From the NCBI GenBank assembly GCA_000432335.1, contig HF995373.1:31942-55680 (forward strand): 23,739 nt of DNA, given 5' to 3'. The notes under the pieces were generated by a model. It was not told where the DNA came from. It did no database searches and saw only the letters and a list, made by a program, of their open reading frames with translations. Positions 7,228 through 14,377 of the stretch are shown here, piece after piece (positions within the stretch are counted from its first letter, which is position 1; each line of letters starts with the position of its first letter). Made by a program: the position numbers and the translations under genes. The DNA is from Firmicutes bacterium CAG:646 (GTDB lineage: Bacteria; Bacillota; Clostridia; Lachnospirales; Lachnospiraceae).

Positions 7228-9067
7228 TCATACGGCAAACAGACGTCCTCACGGAGGCCCCATGGGACATGGAAGAATGGGGACAGAAAAAGCAAAAGAT
7301 TTTTCGGGGGCGATTCGAAAGCTCCTGGGGTATATGAAACGGTATAAAGGACGGATCGCAGTGATGCTGATCTTCGCAGTGGCGGGGACTGCCTTTAATA
7401 TTGCAGGACCAAAGATACTGGGAAAAGCCACTACAGAATTGTTTAATGGTTTAGTGGGAAAAGTAAATGGAACAGGTGGTATTGATTTTGGAAAAATCGG
7501 CATGATCCTTTTATGGACCATGGGGCTCTATCTTTTAAGTGCGCTGTTTTCTTTTGTTCAGGGATTTATCATGACGGGTATTTCCAACGATGTGAGTTAT
7601 TCCCTGCGAAAAGATATTTCAAAGAAAATGAATCGGCTGCCTATGAAATATTATGAGAGCAGAACTTACGGAGAAGTGCTTTCCAGAATCACCAACGATG
7701 TAGATACCCTTCAGCAGGGCATCAATCAGAGTATTACGCAGTTGGTTACTTCGGTGACTACGCTGATCGGTGTTTTTGTGATGATGCTCAGTATCAATGT
7801 GTGGATGACGCTCTGCGCAGTACTGATTCTTCCTGTTTCTATGGGAATCATCAGTGTGGTTATGAAACACTCTCAGAAATATTTCCAGCAGCAGCAGAGA
7901 TTTTTGGGAGAAGTGAACGGGCAGGTGGAAGAAATTTATGCCGGACAGAATATTGTGAAGGCATTTAATAAGGAAGAATCTGTGATCGAAGACTTTGAGA
8001 AAGTAAATAAGAAACTGTATGAATCGGGATGGAAATCTCAGTTTTTCTCCGGTATGATGATGCCGGTCATGCAGTTTGTGGGTAATATCGGTTATGTGAT
8101 GGTGGCTCTTCTGGGTGGTTATATGACCATCAAAGGTTCCATTGAGGTGGGAGATATCCAGTCTTTCTTCCAATATATACGAAACTTCACGCAGCCTGTA
8201 CAGCAGATCGCACAGGTGACAAATATGATGCAGTCGGCAGCAGCGGCTTCTGAGCGGGTATTTGAATTCCTGGAAGAAGAGGAAGAGGATCAGCAGGTGG
8301 AAAATCCTGTAAAACTGGAAGGAAATCTTCAGGGAACCGTAGATTTTGAACATGTAAGTTTCGGTTACAATCCAGAACAGATGATTATCAAAGATTTTTC
8401 CGCTCATGTAAAACCGGGACAGAAGATTGCGATTGTGGGACCAACTGGCGCGGGAAAAACTACGATGGTAAAATTGCTGATGCGTTTTTATGATGTAAAT
8501 AAAGGTGTGATCCGGGTGGATGGTCATGATATCCGGGAATTTAACCGGACGGAGCTGAGAGAGTGTTTCGGAATGGTTTTGCAGGATACCTGGCTGTTCC
8601 ATGGGACAATTATGGAAAATATCCGCTATGGACGGCTGGATGCCACAGATGAAGAAGTGATCGCAGCGGCAAAAGCGGCGCATGCCCATCGATTTATTCA
8701 GACGCTTCCGGAAGGTTATCAGACGGTGCTCAATGAGGAGACCAGCAATGTGTCTCAGGGACAGAAACAGCTGCTCACCATTGCCCGGGCGATCCTGGCG
8801 GATAATAAGCTTCTGATCCTGGATGAGGCGACTTCTTCTGTAGATACCCGTACGGAGGTGCGCATCCAGAAAGCTATGGATAATCTGATGCGGGGACGTA
8901 CCAGCTTCGTGATCGCTCACCGGCTTTCTACGATCCGGGATGCCGATCTGATCCTGGTCATGAAGGACGGAGATATTATTGAACAGGGAAATCATGAAGA
9001 GCTATTGGCAATGCAGGGATTTTATGCTAATCTATACAATAGTCAGTTTGAAAAAATAAGTGCATAA
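7220..9067 (+). CDS. Heterodimeric ABC exporter, catalytically competent subunit (TM288/BmrD/LmrD-like)
   Basis: This is the partner half-transporter, 615 residues. A short hydrophilic, His/Gly-rich N-terminus (about 25 residues) leads into six membrane segments. The nucleotide-binding domain follows: Walker A GPTGAGKTT (407-415), Walker B ending in LILDE with catalytic Glu536, and switch His567 in IAHRLST. Its signature is VSQGQ (511-515) instead of SGGQ. This matches the expected asymmetry: its weak signature pairs with the first subunit's degenerate site, and its good Walker B pairs with the first subunit's intact VSGGQ. The ATG at 7220 was chosen over an in-frame upstream GTG (7166) because GAGGAGG (7204-7210) is well placed; the start lies inside the end of the upstream gene. 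The PFK gene follows after 24 bases. Confidence 0.93.
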   Translation: MSNHTANRRPHGGPMGHGRMGTEKAKDFSGAIRKLLGYMKRYKGRIAVMLIFAVAGTAFNIAGPKILGKATTELFNGLVGKVNGTGGIDFGKIGMILLWTMGLYLLSALFSFVQGFIMTGISNDVSYSLRKDISKKMNRLPMKYYESRTYGEVLSRITNDVDTLQQGINQSITQLVTSVTTLIGVFVMMLSINVWMTLCAVLILPVSMGIISVVMKHSQKYFQQQQRFLGEVNGQVEEIYAGQNIVKAFNKEESVIEDFEKVNKKLYESGWKSQFFSGMMMPVMQFVGNIGYVMVALLGGYMTIKGSIEVGDIQSFFQYIRNFTQPVQQIAQVTNMMQSAAAASERVFEFLEEEEEDQQVENPVKLEGNLQGTVDFEHVSFGYNPEQMIIKDFSAHVKPGQKIAIVGPTGAGKTTMVKLLMRFYDVNKGVIRVDGHDIREFNRTELRECFGMVLQDTWLFHGTIMENIRYGRLDATDEEVIAAAKAAHAHRFIQTLPEGYQTVLNEETSNVSQGQKQLLTIARAILADNKLLILDEATSSVDTRTEVRIQKAMDNLMRGRTSFVIAHRLSTIRDADLILVMKDGDIIEQGNHEELLAMQGFYANLYNSQFEKISA

Positions 9068-9091
9068 GCAGTAAAAACAGGGAGGAAATGT

Positions 9092-10315
9092 ATGAAGAAT
9101 CTTTTAGTGGCGCAGTCTGGCGGCCCGACAGCAGCGATCAATGCAACGGTGGCGGGAGTGATCACCGCAGCGATGGCTTCCGGGGAAGTGGATGAGATCT
9201 GGGGAGCAGTCAATGGAATCAAAGGAGTGCTGGAGGAGCGTTTTGTGAATCTGAGAGAACAGATCTCCAATACGCAGGATCTGGATGTGCTCTGTCAGAC
9301 TCCGGCGGCAGCTCTGGGTTCTTGTCGGTTTAAGCTGAAAAACATTAAAGAAGATTCCAGTCAGTTTGAGGAAATTATCCGTATTTTTCGGAAACATGAG
9401 ATTGCTTATTTTATTTATGCGGGTGGCAACGATTCCATGGATACTGTGGACAAATTATCCGCATACTGTAAAGAGCAGGGAATCACAGATATCAGCGTTA
9501 TGGGCGCGCCAAAAACCATCGATAACGATTTGGTGGGTACGGATCACTGTCCGGGATTTGGCTCAGCGGCAAAATATATTGGAACCACGTTTGCGGAGCT
9601 GGAAAGAGATTGTCACGTATATGATACCAAGGCAGTCACCATTGTGGAAGTAATGGGAAGAAATGCGGGATGGCTTACGGCGGCATCTGCGTTGGCAAGA
9701 AACAACGGAGGACCGGGACCAAATCTGATCTATCTTTGTGAGCCGGAATTTTCCGTGGAAGGTTTTCTTCGGGACGTGAAGAAAGAACTGGAAAGTCATG
9801 ACAGCGTGCTGGTAGCTATCAGCGAGGGAATCAAGGACGCCAATGGAGTTTACGTTTCTGAACAGGTACAAAGCGGTGCGGTGGATACTTTCGGTCACAG
9901 CTATATTGCAGGAAGCGCCCGGGTTCTGGAGGATGCGGTGCGTACTGAGATCGGATGCAAGGTTCGTTCTATTGAGCTGAATCTGATGCAAAGATGCGCT
10001 TCTCACATTGCCAGCGCGGTGGATATTCAGGAATCCCGTATGCTGGGCATGACGGCATGCCAGATGGCGCTGGAAGGAAAAAGCGGTCTGATGGCTGCGG
10101 TAGAGCGGGTGAGCGATGCTCCTTATGAGGTACGTTTTGTGGGAGTCCCTGTCAGTCAGGTGTCGAATCAGGAAAAGAAAGTTCCCAGAGATTTTATTAA
10201 CGAAGCGGGAAATGATGTGACGGAGAAGATGATGGCATATCTGAATCCGTTGATTCAGGGAGAGGCGCCGGTGATTTACGAAAATGGGATTCCAAAACAC
10301 GTTTCTTTGTATTGA
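9092..10315 (+). CDS. pfp: 6-phosphofructokinase, probably pyrophosphate-dependent
   Basis: This enzyme phosphorylates fructose 6-phosphate to the 1,6-bisphosphate in glycolysis. The 407-residue product is longer than the ~320-residue ATP-dependent bacterial PfkA. It carries the N-terminal SGGPTAAIN loop, GGNDS (111-115), PKTIDND (140-146), a GFGSAA segment and MGRNAGW (188-194). Asp114 and Lys141 stand where ATP-using enzymes have glycine, and that pair is the classic sign of PPi use. The asparagine at 113, where many PPi enzymes have Asp, is a variation also remembered from the long TP0108-like group. A ribosome binding site (GGGAGG) precedes the ATG. The gene lies 24 bases after the ABC pair and may be read from the same transcript, as no separate promoter is clear. 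Phosphoryl donor is inferred. Confidence 0.88.
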   Translation: MKNLLVAQSGGPTAAINATVAGVITAAMASGEVDEIWGAVNGIKGVLEERFVNLREQISNTQDLDVLCQTPAAALGSCRFKLKNIKEDSSQFEEIIRIFRKHEIAYFIYAGGNDSMDTVDKLSAYCKEQGITDISVMGAPKTIDNDLVGTDHCPGFGSAAKYIGTTFAELERDCHVYDTKAVTIVEVMGRNAGWLTAASALARNNGGPGPNLIYLCEPEFSVEGFLRDVKKELESHDSVLVAISEGIKDANGVYVSEQVQSGAVDTFGHSYIAGSARVLEDAVRTEIGCKVRSIELNLMQRCASHIASAVDIQESRMLGMTACQMALEGKSGLMAAVERVSDAPYEVRFVGVPVSQVSNQEKKVPRDFINEAGNDVTEKMMAYLNPLIQGEAPVIYENGIPKHVSLY

Positions 10316-10348
10316 CTATAATAGCTGTACAGAAAATGGAAAAACATG

Positions 10349-10377
10349 TTGAAAAAAATCTGAAAAAATAGTAGAAT
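10349..10377 (+). promoter_or_regulatory. Promoter of the sodium-pump decarboxylase operon
   Basis: TTGAAA (10349-10354) and TAGAAT (10372-10377) are separated by 17 bases, with a transcription start near 10384 and a leader of about 50 bases. A second perfect TATAAT (10378-10383) directly follows but has no -35 at proper distance. No terminator for the preceding PFK gene is visible in the gap, so some read-through is possible. Confidence 0.65.
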
Positions 10378-10436
10378 TATAATCGGCTGAAATTTGTTTT
10401 CACATTAATTTTTAATAGAAAATGGAGGGCTGAAGA

Positions 10437-11873
10437 ATGAGCAATACAGCACAAAGCGCAGCAAGTACAAGAATTGCTTCTTTACTTGATGCAAACAGTT
10501 TTGTTGAGATCGGTGGACAGATTACTGCAAGAAGTACAGATTTCAACTTATCTGCAAAAGAAACACCGTCAGACGGTGTCATCACCGGTTACGGTGTGAT
10601 CGATGGAAACCTGGTTTATGTATACAGCCAGGATGTATCTGTTCTGAACGGAAGTATCGGAGAGATGCATGCAAAGAAAATTGCGAGACTTTATGATTTC
10701 GCTATGAAGACAGGAGCTCCTGTGATCGGTCTGGTAGACTGCGCGGGTATGCGTCTGCAGGAGGCTACCGATGCGCTGAATGGTTTCGGAGAGATCTATA
10801 TGCAGCAGACAAAGGCAAGCGGAGTAATTCCTCAGATCACAGGTATCTTCGGAACCTGCGGCGGCGGAATGGCGCTGATCCCGGCTCTGACAGACTTTAC
10901 TCTGATGGAAGAGAAAAAAGGAAGATTATTTGTTAATTCTCCAAACGCAATCGAAGGAAATGAAGTTTCCAAATGTGATACAGCTACAGCCGAATACCAG
11001 GGAAAAGAAACAGGTCTGGTAGATTACAGAGGAAGTGAAGAAGACGTACTGGCGCAGATCCGTACACTGGTTACTCTCCTTCCTGCAAACAACGAAGATG
11101 ACATGTCCTACGAAGAGTGTACCGATGATTTGAACCGCGTATGCCCGGATCTGGCAAACTGTGCAGGCGACACAGCGATCGCACTGTCTCAGATCAGTGA
11201 TAATCACGTATTCTTTGAAGTAAAAGCAGATTATGCAAAAGATATGCTTTGCGGATTTATCAAGCTGAATGGAACAACTGTAGGCGCTGTTGCCAACAGA
11301 AGCGAGATCTACGATGCAGAAGGAAATCTCACAGAGAAGATGGATTCTGTACTCTCTGCAAGAGGAGCAAAAAAGGCGGCAGAGTTTGTGAACTTCTGTG
11401 ATGCGTTCAATATCCCGGTTCTGACTCTGACAAATGTTACCGGATTTAAGGCGACAAAGTGTTCTGAGGCAAATATCGCAAAAGCCGTTGCAGGATTGAC
11501 TTATGCGTTTGCTAACGCTACCGTTCCGAAGGTAAATGTGATTGTAGGCGCAGCTTACGGAAGCGCTTATCTGGCTATGAACAGCAAATCTATCGGCGCT
11601 GATATGGTTTATGCATGGCCGACCGCTGAAATCGGCATGATGGATGCAAAACTGGCAGCAAAGATCATGTATGCTGATTCTGATGCGGCAACGATCAATG
11701 AAAAAGCAGCAGAGTATGCAACCTTACAGTCCAGCGTTTTGTCCGCAGCAAGAAGAGGTTATGTAGATACGATCATTGAAGCTGAGGATACAAGAAAATA
11801 TGTGATCGGTGCTTTCGAGATGCTTTATACAAAGAGAGAGGACCGTCCAAGCAAAAAACATGGAACAGTTTAA
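10437..11873 (+). CDS. Acyl-CoA-type carboxyltransferase subunit (MmdA / 12S-like, carboxyl transferase family)
   Basis: The product belongs to the crotonase-fold carboxyltransferase family, which moves CO2 between a carboxy-acyl-CoA (methylmalonyl-CoA, glutaconyl-CoA or malonyl-CoA type) and biotin. At 478 residues it is somewhat shorter than the ~510-residue MmdA or 12S subunits. The N-half has TPSDGVITGYGVIDGNLVYV, VGLVDCAGMRLQEA and the oxyanion-hole segment GTCGGGMALIPALTD. The C-half has ILTLTNVTGF-like VLTLTNVTGF, then VGAAYGSAYLAMNSKSIG and DMVYAWPTAEIGMMD. Both oxyanion regions are therefore present. A GGAGGG ribosome binding site lies upstream of the ATG. Regular, biased codon use (many GCA, CTG, AGA, GAT) compared with the genes before it suggests high expression. 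The acyl-CoA substrate cannot be decided; methylmalonyl-CoA is the usual partner for this gene order. Confidence 0.88.
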   Translation: MSNTAQSAASTRIASLLDANSFVEIGGQITARSTDFNLSAKETPSDGVITGYGVIDGNLVYVYSQDVSVLNGSIGEMHAKKIARLYDFAMKTGAPVIGLVDCAGMRLQEATDALNGFGEIYMQQTKASGVIPQITGIFGTCGGGMALIPALTDFTLMEEKKGRLFVNSPNAIEGNEVSKCDTATAEYQGKETGLVDYRGSEEDVLAQIRTLVTLLPANNEDDMSYEECTDDLNRVCPDLANCAGDTAIALSQISDNHVFFEVKADYAKDMLCGFIKLNGTTVGAVANRSEIYDAEGNLTEKMDSVLSARGAKKAAEFVNFCDAFNIPVLTLTNVTGFKATKCSEANIAKAVAGLTYAFANATVPKVNVIVGAAYGSAYLAMNSKSIGADMVYAWPTAEIGMMDAKLAAKIMYADSDAATINEKAAEYATLQSSVLSAARRGYVDTIIEAEDTRKYVIGAFEMLYTKREDRPSKKHGTV

Positions 11874-11886
11874 ATGAGGTGAGCAA

Positions 11887-12660
11887 ATGAAGCAGACATG
11901 GAAAAAAATAACTGGCCTGATGCTGGCAGTTATCTGTACTTTCGCACTGACCGCCTGCGGTAAAGAAGAGACAAGCGCTTTTCAGAGAATCACAGATGAG
12001 ATGGCTGCAAGCTGCGTGCAGATTTCGCAGGGTGCGGTAGAGTCGCTGGCAAGTTTTGATGAGGCTACACTGGCTCAGATGAAGATAAACAGAGATGACT
12101 TTACCAGAATAGCGGCAGAACAGTGGGCAGAACAGACAGCAGTGTTGGGTGCGTATAAAGAAATGGGTGAGCCTGTTACAGATATTGACCGTGAAGAAAA
12201 TACTGTAACCGTGACCATCCCGGCTGAATTTGAAAAAGAATCCGGCGTACTCACATTTGTATATAATTATAACAAAGATTATGATCAGATGATTCCGGCA
12301 TACATGACCCTTTCAGAAGTGGAGAGCTTTTCTTCTAATATGAAGGGCGCTGCCATCAATACCGTTATGGGCGTAGGAACAGTATTTGCAGTACTGATCT
12401 TCCTGATCATCATTATTTCTCTGTTTAAGTATGTAAATAAGATTGGTGCAAAAGAAGAGAAACCGGTAGCTTTGAAAGCAGCACCGGCTCCGGCGCCAGC
12501 GCCTGTTCCAGCTCCTGTAGTGGAAGAAGATCTTACCGATGATCTGGAACTGGTAGCAGTTATATCCGCAGCGATCGCTGCGTCTGAGAACACATCCACA
12601 GACAGCTTTGTGGTGCGTTCCATTAAAAAAGTGAACAGAAGTACATGGCGCAGAGCCTAA
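11887..12660 (+). CDS. OadG-family gamma subunit with lipoprotein N-terminus (sodium-pump decarboxylase small subunit)
   Basis: Gamma subunits anchor the carboxyltransferase to the membrane pump. The part typical of the family is at the C-terminal end: a membrane segment (about 160-183, GTVFAVLIFLIIIISLFKYV), an Ala/Pro-rich linker (about 197-211), and the conserved tail ELVAVISAAIAAS (221-233) and FVVRSIKKVNRSTWRRA. Ahead of this is an extra ~160 residues. They begin with a lipoprotein signal with lipobox LTAC (Cys24) and form an extracytoplasmic alpha/beta domain of unknown fold. The full product is 257 residues, against about 80-110 for classical OadG. The protein would be held by a lipid at one end and a membrane helix at the other. 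It starts 13 bases after the upstream gene, with a GAGGTGAG ribosome binding site overlapping that gene's stop. Confidence 0.85.
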   Translation: MKQTWKKITGLMLAVICTFALTACGKEETSAFQRITDEMAASCVQISQGAVESLASFDEATLAQMKINRDDFTRIAAEQWAEQTAVLGAYKEMGEPVTDIDREENTVTVTIPAEFEKESGVLTFVYNYNKDYDQMIPAYMTLSEVESFSSNMKGAAINTVMGVGTVFAVLIFLIIIISLFKYVNKIGAKEEKPVALKAAPAPAPAPVPAPVVEEDLTDDLELVAVISAAIAASENTSTDSFVVRSIKKVNRSTWRRA

Positions 12661-12679
12661 TCAGAAGGAGGAACATCAC

Positions 12680-13063
12680 ATGAAAACTTATACAATCACT
12701 GTAAATGGAAATGTATACAACGTAACTGTTGAAGAAGGAACAACAAGCGGCGCACCGGCAGCAGCACCAGTGGCAGCGCCAAAAGCAGCTCCGGCAGCAG
12801 CACCTGCAGCTCCGGCTCCAAAGGCAGCAGCTCCGAAAGCAGCAGCAGGCGCAGTTGCAGTTACCGCTTCTGTACCGGGTAAAGTATTTAAAGTAGAAGC
12901 AAGCGTAGGACAGGCTGTAAAAGCAGGAGATCCTATCGTGATTCTGGAAGCTATGAAAATGGAAATCCCTGTTGTAGCTCCTCAGGACGGAACCGTTGCA
13001 AGCATTGACGTGGCTGCAGGTGATGCAGTAGAGTCCGGAGACTCTCTGGCATCCCTGAACTAA
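12680..13063 (+). CDS. Biotin carboxyl carrier protein of the decarboxylase complex (MmdC/GcdC-like)
   Basis: This small protein carries the biotin that takes the carboxyl group from the carboxyltransferase to the membrane beta subunit. The 127-residue product has a short N-terminal beta motif (MKTYTITVNGNVYNVTVEE), a long flexible Ala/Pro/Lys linker (about 23-58) and a C-terminal biotinyl domain. The attachment motif EAMKM (90-94) places biotin on Lys93. A second hallmark, the PxxGTV turn (PQDGTVASI), follows. The N-terminal YxVxVNGxxYxVxVEE pattern matches carriers of methylmalonyl-CoA and oxaloacetate decarboxylases. Neither carboxyltransferase in this operon carries its own biotin domain, so both would have to use this one. 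A GGAGG ribosome binding site lies upstream. Confidence 0.93.
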   Translation: MKTYTITVNGNVYNVTVEEGTTSGAPAAAPVAAPKAAPAAAPAAPAPKAAAPKAAAGAVAVTASVPGKVFKVEASVGQAVKAGDPIVILEAMKMEIPVVAPQDGTVASIDVAAGDAVESGDSLASLN

Positions 13064-13134
13064 GAATTTACGGTCAGTGTAAGTTCTGACAACAGCAAGA
13101 ATATTATGCTGAAAAAATCAACGGAGGTAATAAC

Positions 13135-14289
13135 ATGAGTATAGGAAATACATTGTCAAACTTATGGGATCAGACAGCATTTATGAATCTTGAATGGGGC
13201 AATTACGTAATGATTTTAGTTGCCTGCGTCTTCCTGTATTTGGCAATCAGAAAAGGCTTTGAGCCGCTGCTTCTGATTCCGATCGCATTTGGTATGCTTC
13301 TGGTAAATATTTACCCGGATATTATGGCAGAACCTTATGTGGACGCGCAGGGAATTGAGCATGCCGGCGGATTGTTACACTATTTCTTCCTGCTGGATGA
13401 ATGGAGTATTCTGCCATCCCTGATCTTCATGGGCGTGGGTGCGATGACAGACTTTGGTCCACTGATCGCAAACCCAAAGAGTTTTATTCTGGGTGCGGCA
13501 GCACAGTTGGGTATCTACAGCGCTTATTTCCTGGCAATCCTTATGGGATTCAATGGAAAGGCAGCAGCAGCAATCTCCATCATCGGTGGAGCAGATGGTC
13601 CTACTTCTATCTTCCTGGCAGGTAAACTGGGACAGACAACTTTGATGGGACCGATCGCCGTGGCGGCTTATTCATATATGGCTCTGGTGCCGATCATCCA
13701 GCCGCCGATCATGAAACTGTTTACAACAGAAAAAGAACGTAAGATCAAGATGGAACAGCTTCGTCCGGTTTCCAAACTGGAGAAAATCTTATTCCCAATC
13801 GTGATTACGATCGTTGTTTGTATGATTCTTCCGACAACAGCTCCATTGGTAGGTATGCTGATGCTGGGTAACCTGTTCCGTGAATCCGGTGTGGTAAAAC
13901 AGCTGACAGAGACAGCGTCCAATGCAATGATGTATATTGTAGTTATCCTGCTGGGTACTTCCGTAGGAGCATCCACCAGCGCAGAGGCATTCCTGAATTT
14001 AGATACACTGAAGATCGTAGCTCTCGGTCTGGTGGCATTTGCCGTAGGTACTGCCGGCGGCGTATTGTTCGGAAAAGTGATGTGCAAGATGTCTGGAGGA
14101 AAGATCAATCCTCTGATCGGTTCAGCCGGAGTTTCCGCAGTTCCTATGGCAGCCCGTGTATCTCAGAAGGTGGGAGCGGAAGCAGATCCTACAAACTTCC
14201 TTCTGATGCATGCGATGGGACCAAACGTAGCCGGTGTTATCGGTACAGCAGTAGCAGCCGGTGCATTTATGGCAGTATTTGGAGTATAA
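13135..14289 (+). CDS. oadB: Sodium-ion-translocating decarboxylase, beta subunit
   Basis: This integral membrane subunit decarboxylates carboxybiotin and couples the reaction to Na+ export. The 384-residue product is of family length and mostly membrane-embedded (about 10 hydrophobic segments). The key blocks are GVGAMTDFGPLIANP (from 101) and IIGGADGPTSIFLAGKLG (149-166). Asp154 corresponds to the essential Asp in the conserved GGADGPTS region, from family knowledge. The C-terminal block is SAGVSAVPMAARVSQKVG followed by LLMHAMGPNVAGVIGTAVAAG. A GGAGG ribosome binding site precedes the ATG. The same beta family serves oxaloacetate, methylmalonyl-CoA, glutaconyl-CoA and malonate enzymes, so the subunit itself does not tell the substrate. 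Confidence 0.95.
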   Translation: MSIGNTLSNLWDQTAFMNLEWGNYVMILVACVFLYLAIRKGFEPLLLIPIAFGMLLVNIYPDIMAEPYVDAQGIEHAGGLLHYFFLLDEWSILPSLIFMGVGAMTDFGPLIANPKSFILGAAAQLGIYSAYFLAILMGFNGKAAAAISIIGGADGPTSIFLAGKLGQTTLMGPIAVAAYSYMALVPIIQPPIMKLFTTEKERKIKMEQLRPVSKLEKILFPIVITIVVCMILPTTAPLVGMLMLGNLFRESGVVKQLTETASNAMMYIVVILLGTSVGASTSAEAFLNLDTLKIVALGLVAFAVGTAGGVLFGKVMCKMSGGKINPLIGSAGVSAVPMAARVSQKVGAEADPTNFLLMHAMGPNVAGVIGTAVAAGAFMAVFGV

Positions 14290-14324
14290 GCGTGAAATTT
14301 CATTAATGACTTTAAGAAAGGAAG

Positions 14325-14361
14325 TAGCGGTTCCGCAGTCTGTAAAGGCGCGGAATCGTTA
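14325..14361 (+). other. RNA hairpin between the beta and OadA genes
   Basis: A 12-bp stem (14325-14336 with 14350-14361, two G-U pairs) encloses a 13-base loop in the 88-base gap. It is not followed by a T run but by the purine-rich ribosome binding site region of the next gene. It is therefore unlikely to be a terminator and could mark an mRNA processing or stability point within the operon. Confidence 0.5.
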
Positions 14362-14377
14362 GGAAAGGAATAAGAAT

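Noticed and set aside
7619..8995. Long minus-strand open frame opposite the second ABC subunit
   Set aside because: It lies fully antisense to a well-conserved ABC gene and is rich in His/Arg/Ile/Ser as expected for a shadow frame.
10378..10383. Perfect TATAAT as the decarboxylase -10 box
   Set aside because: The nearest -35-like TTGAAA is 23 bases away, too far; TAGAAT just before it gives the proper 17-base spacing. It may still help melting.
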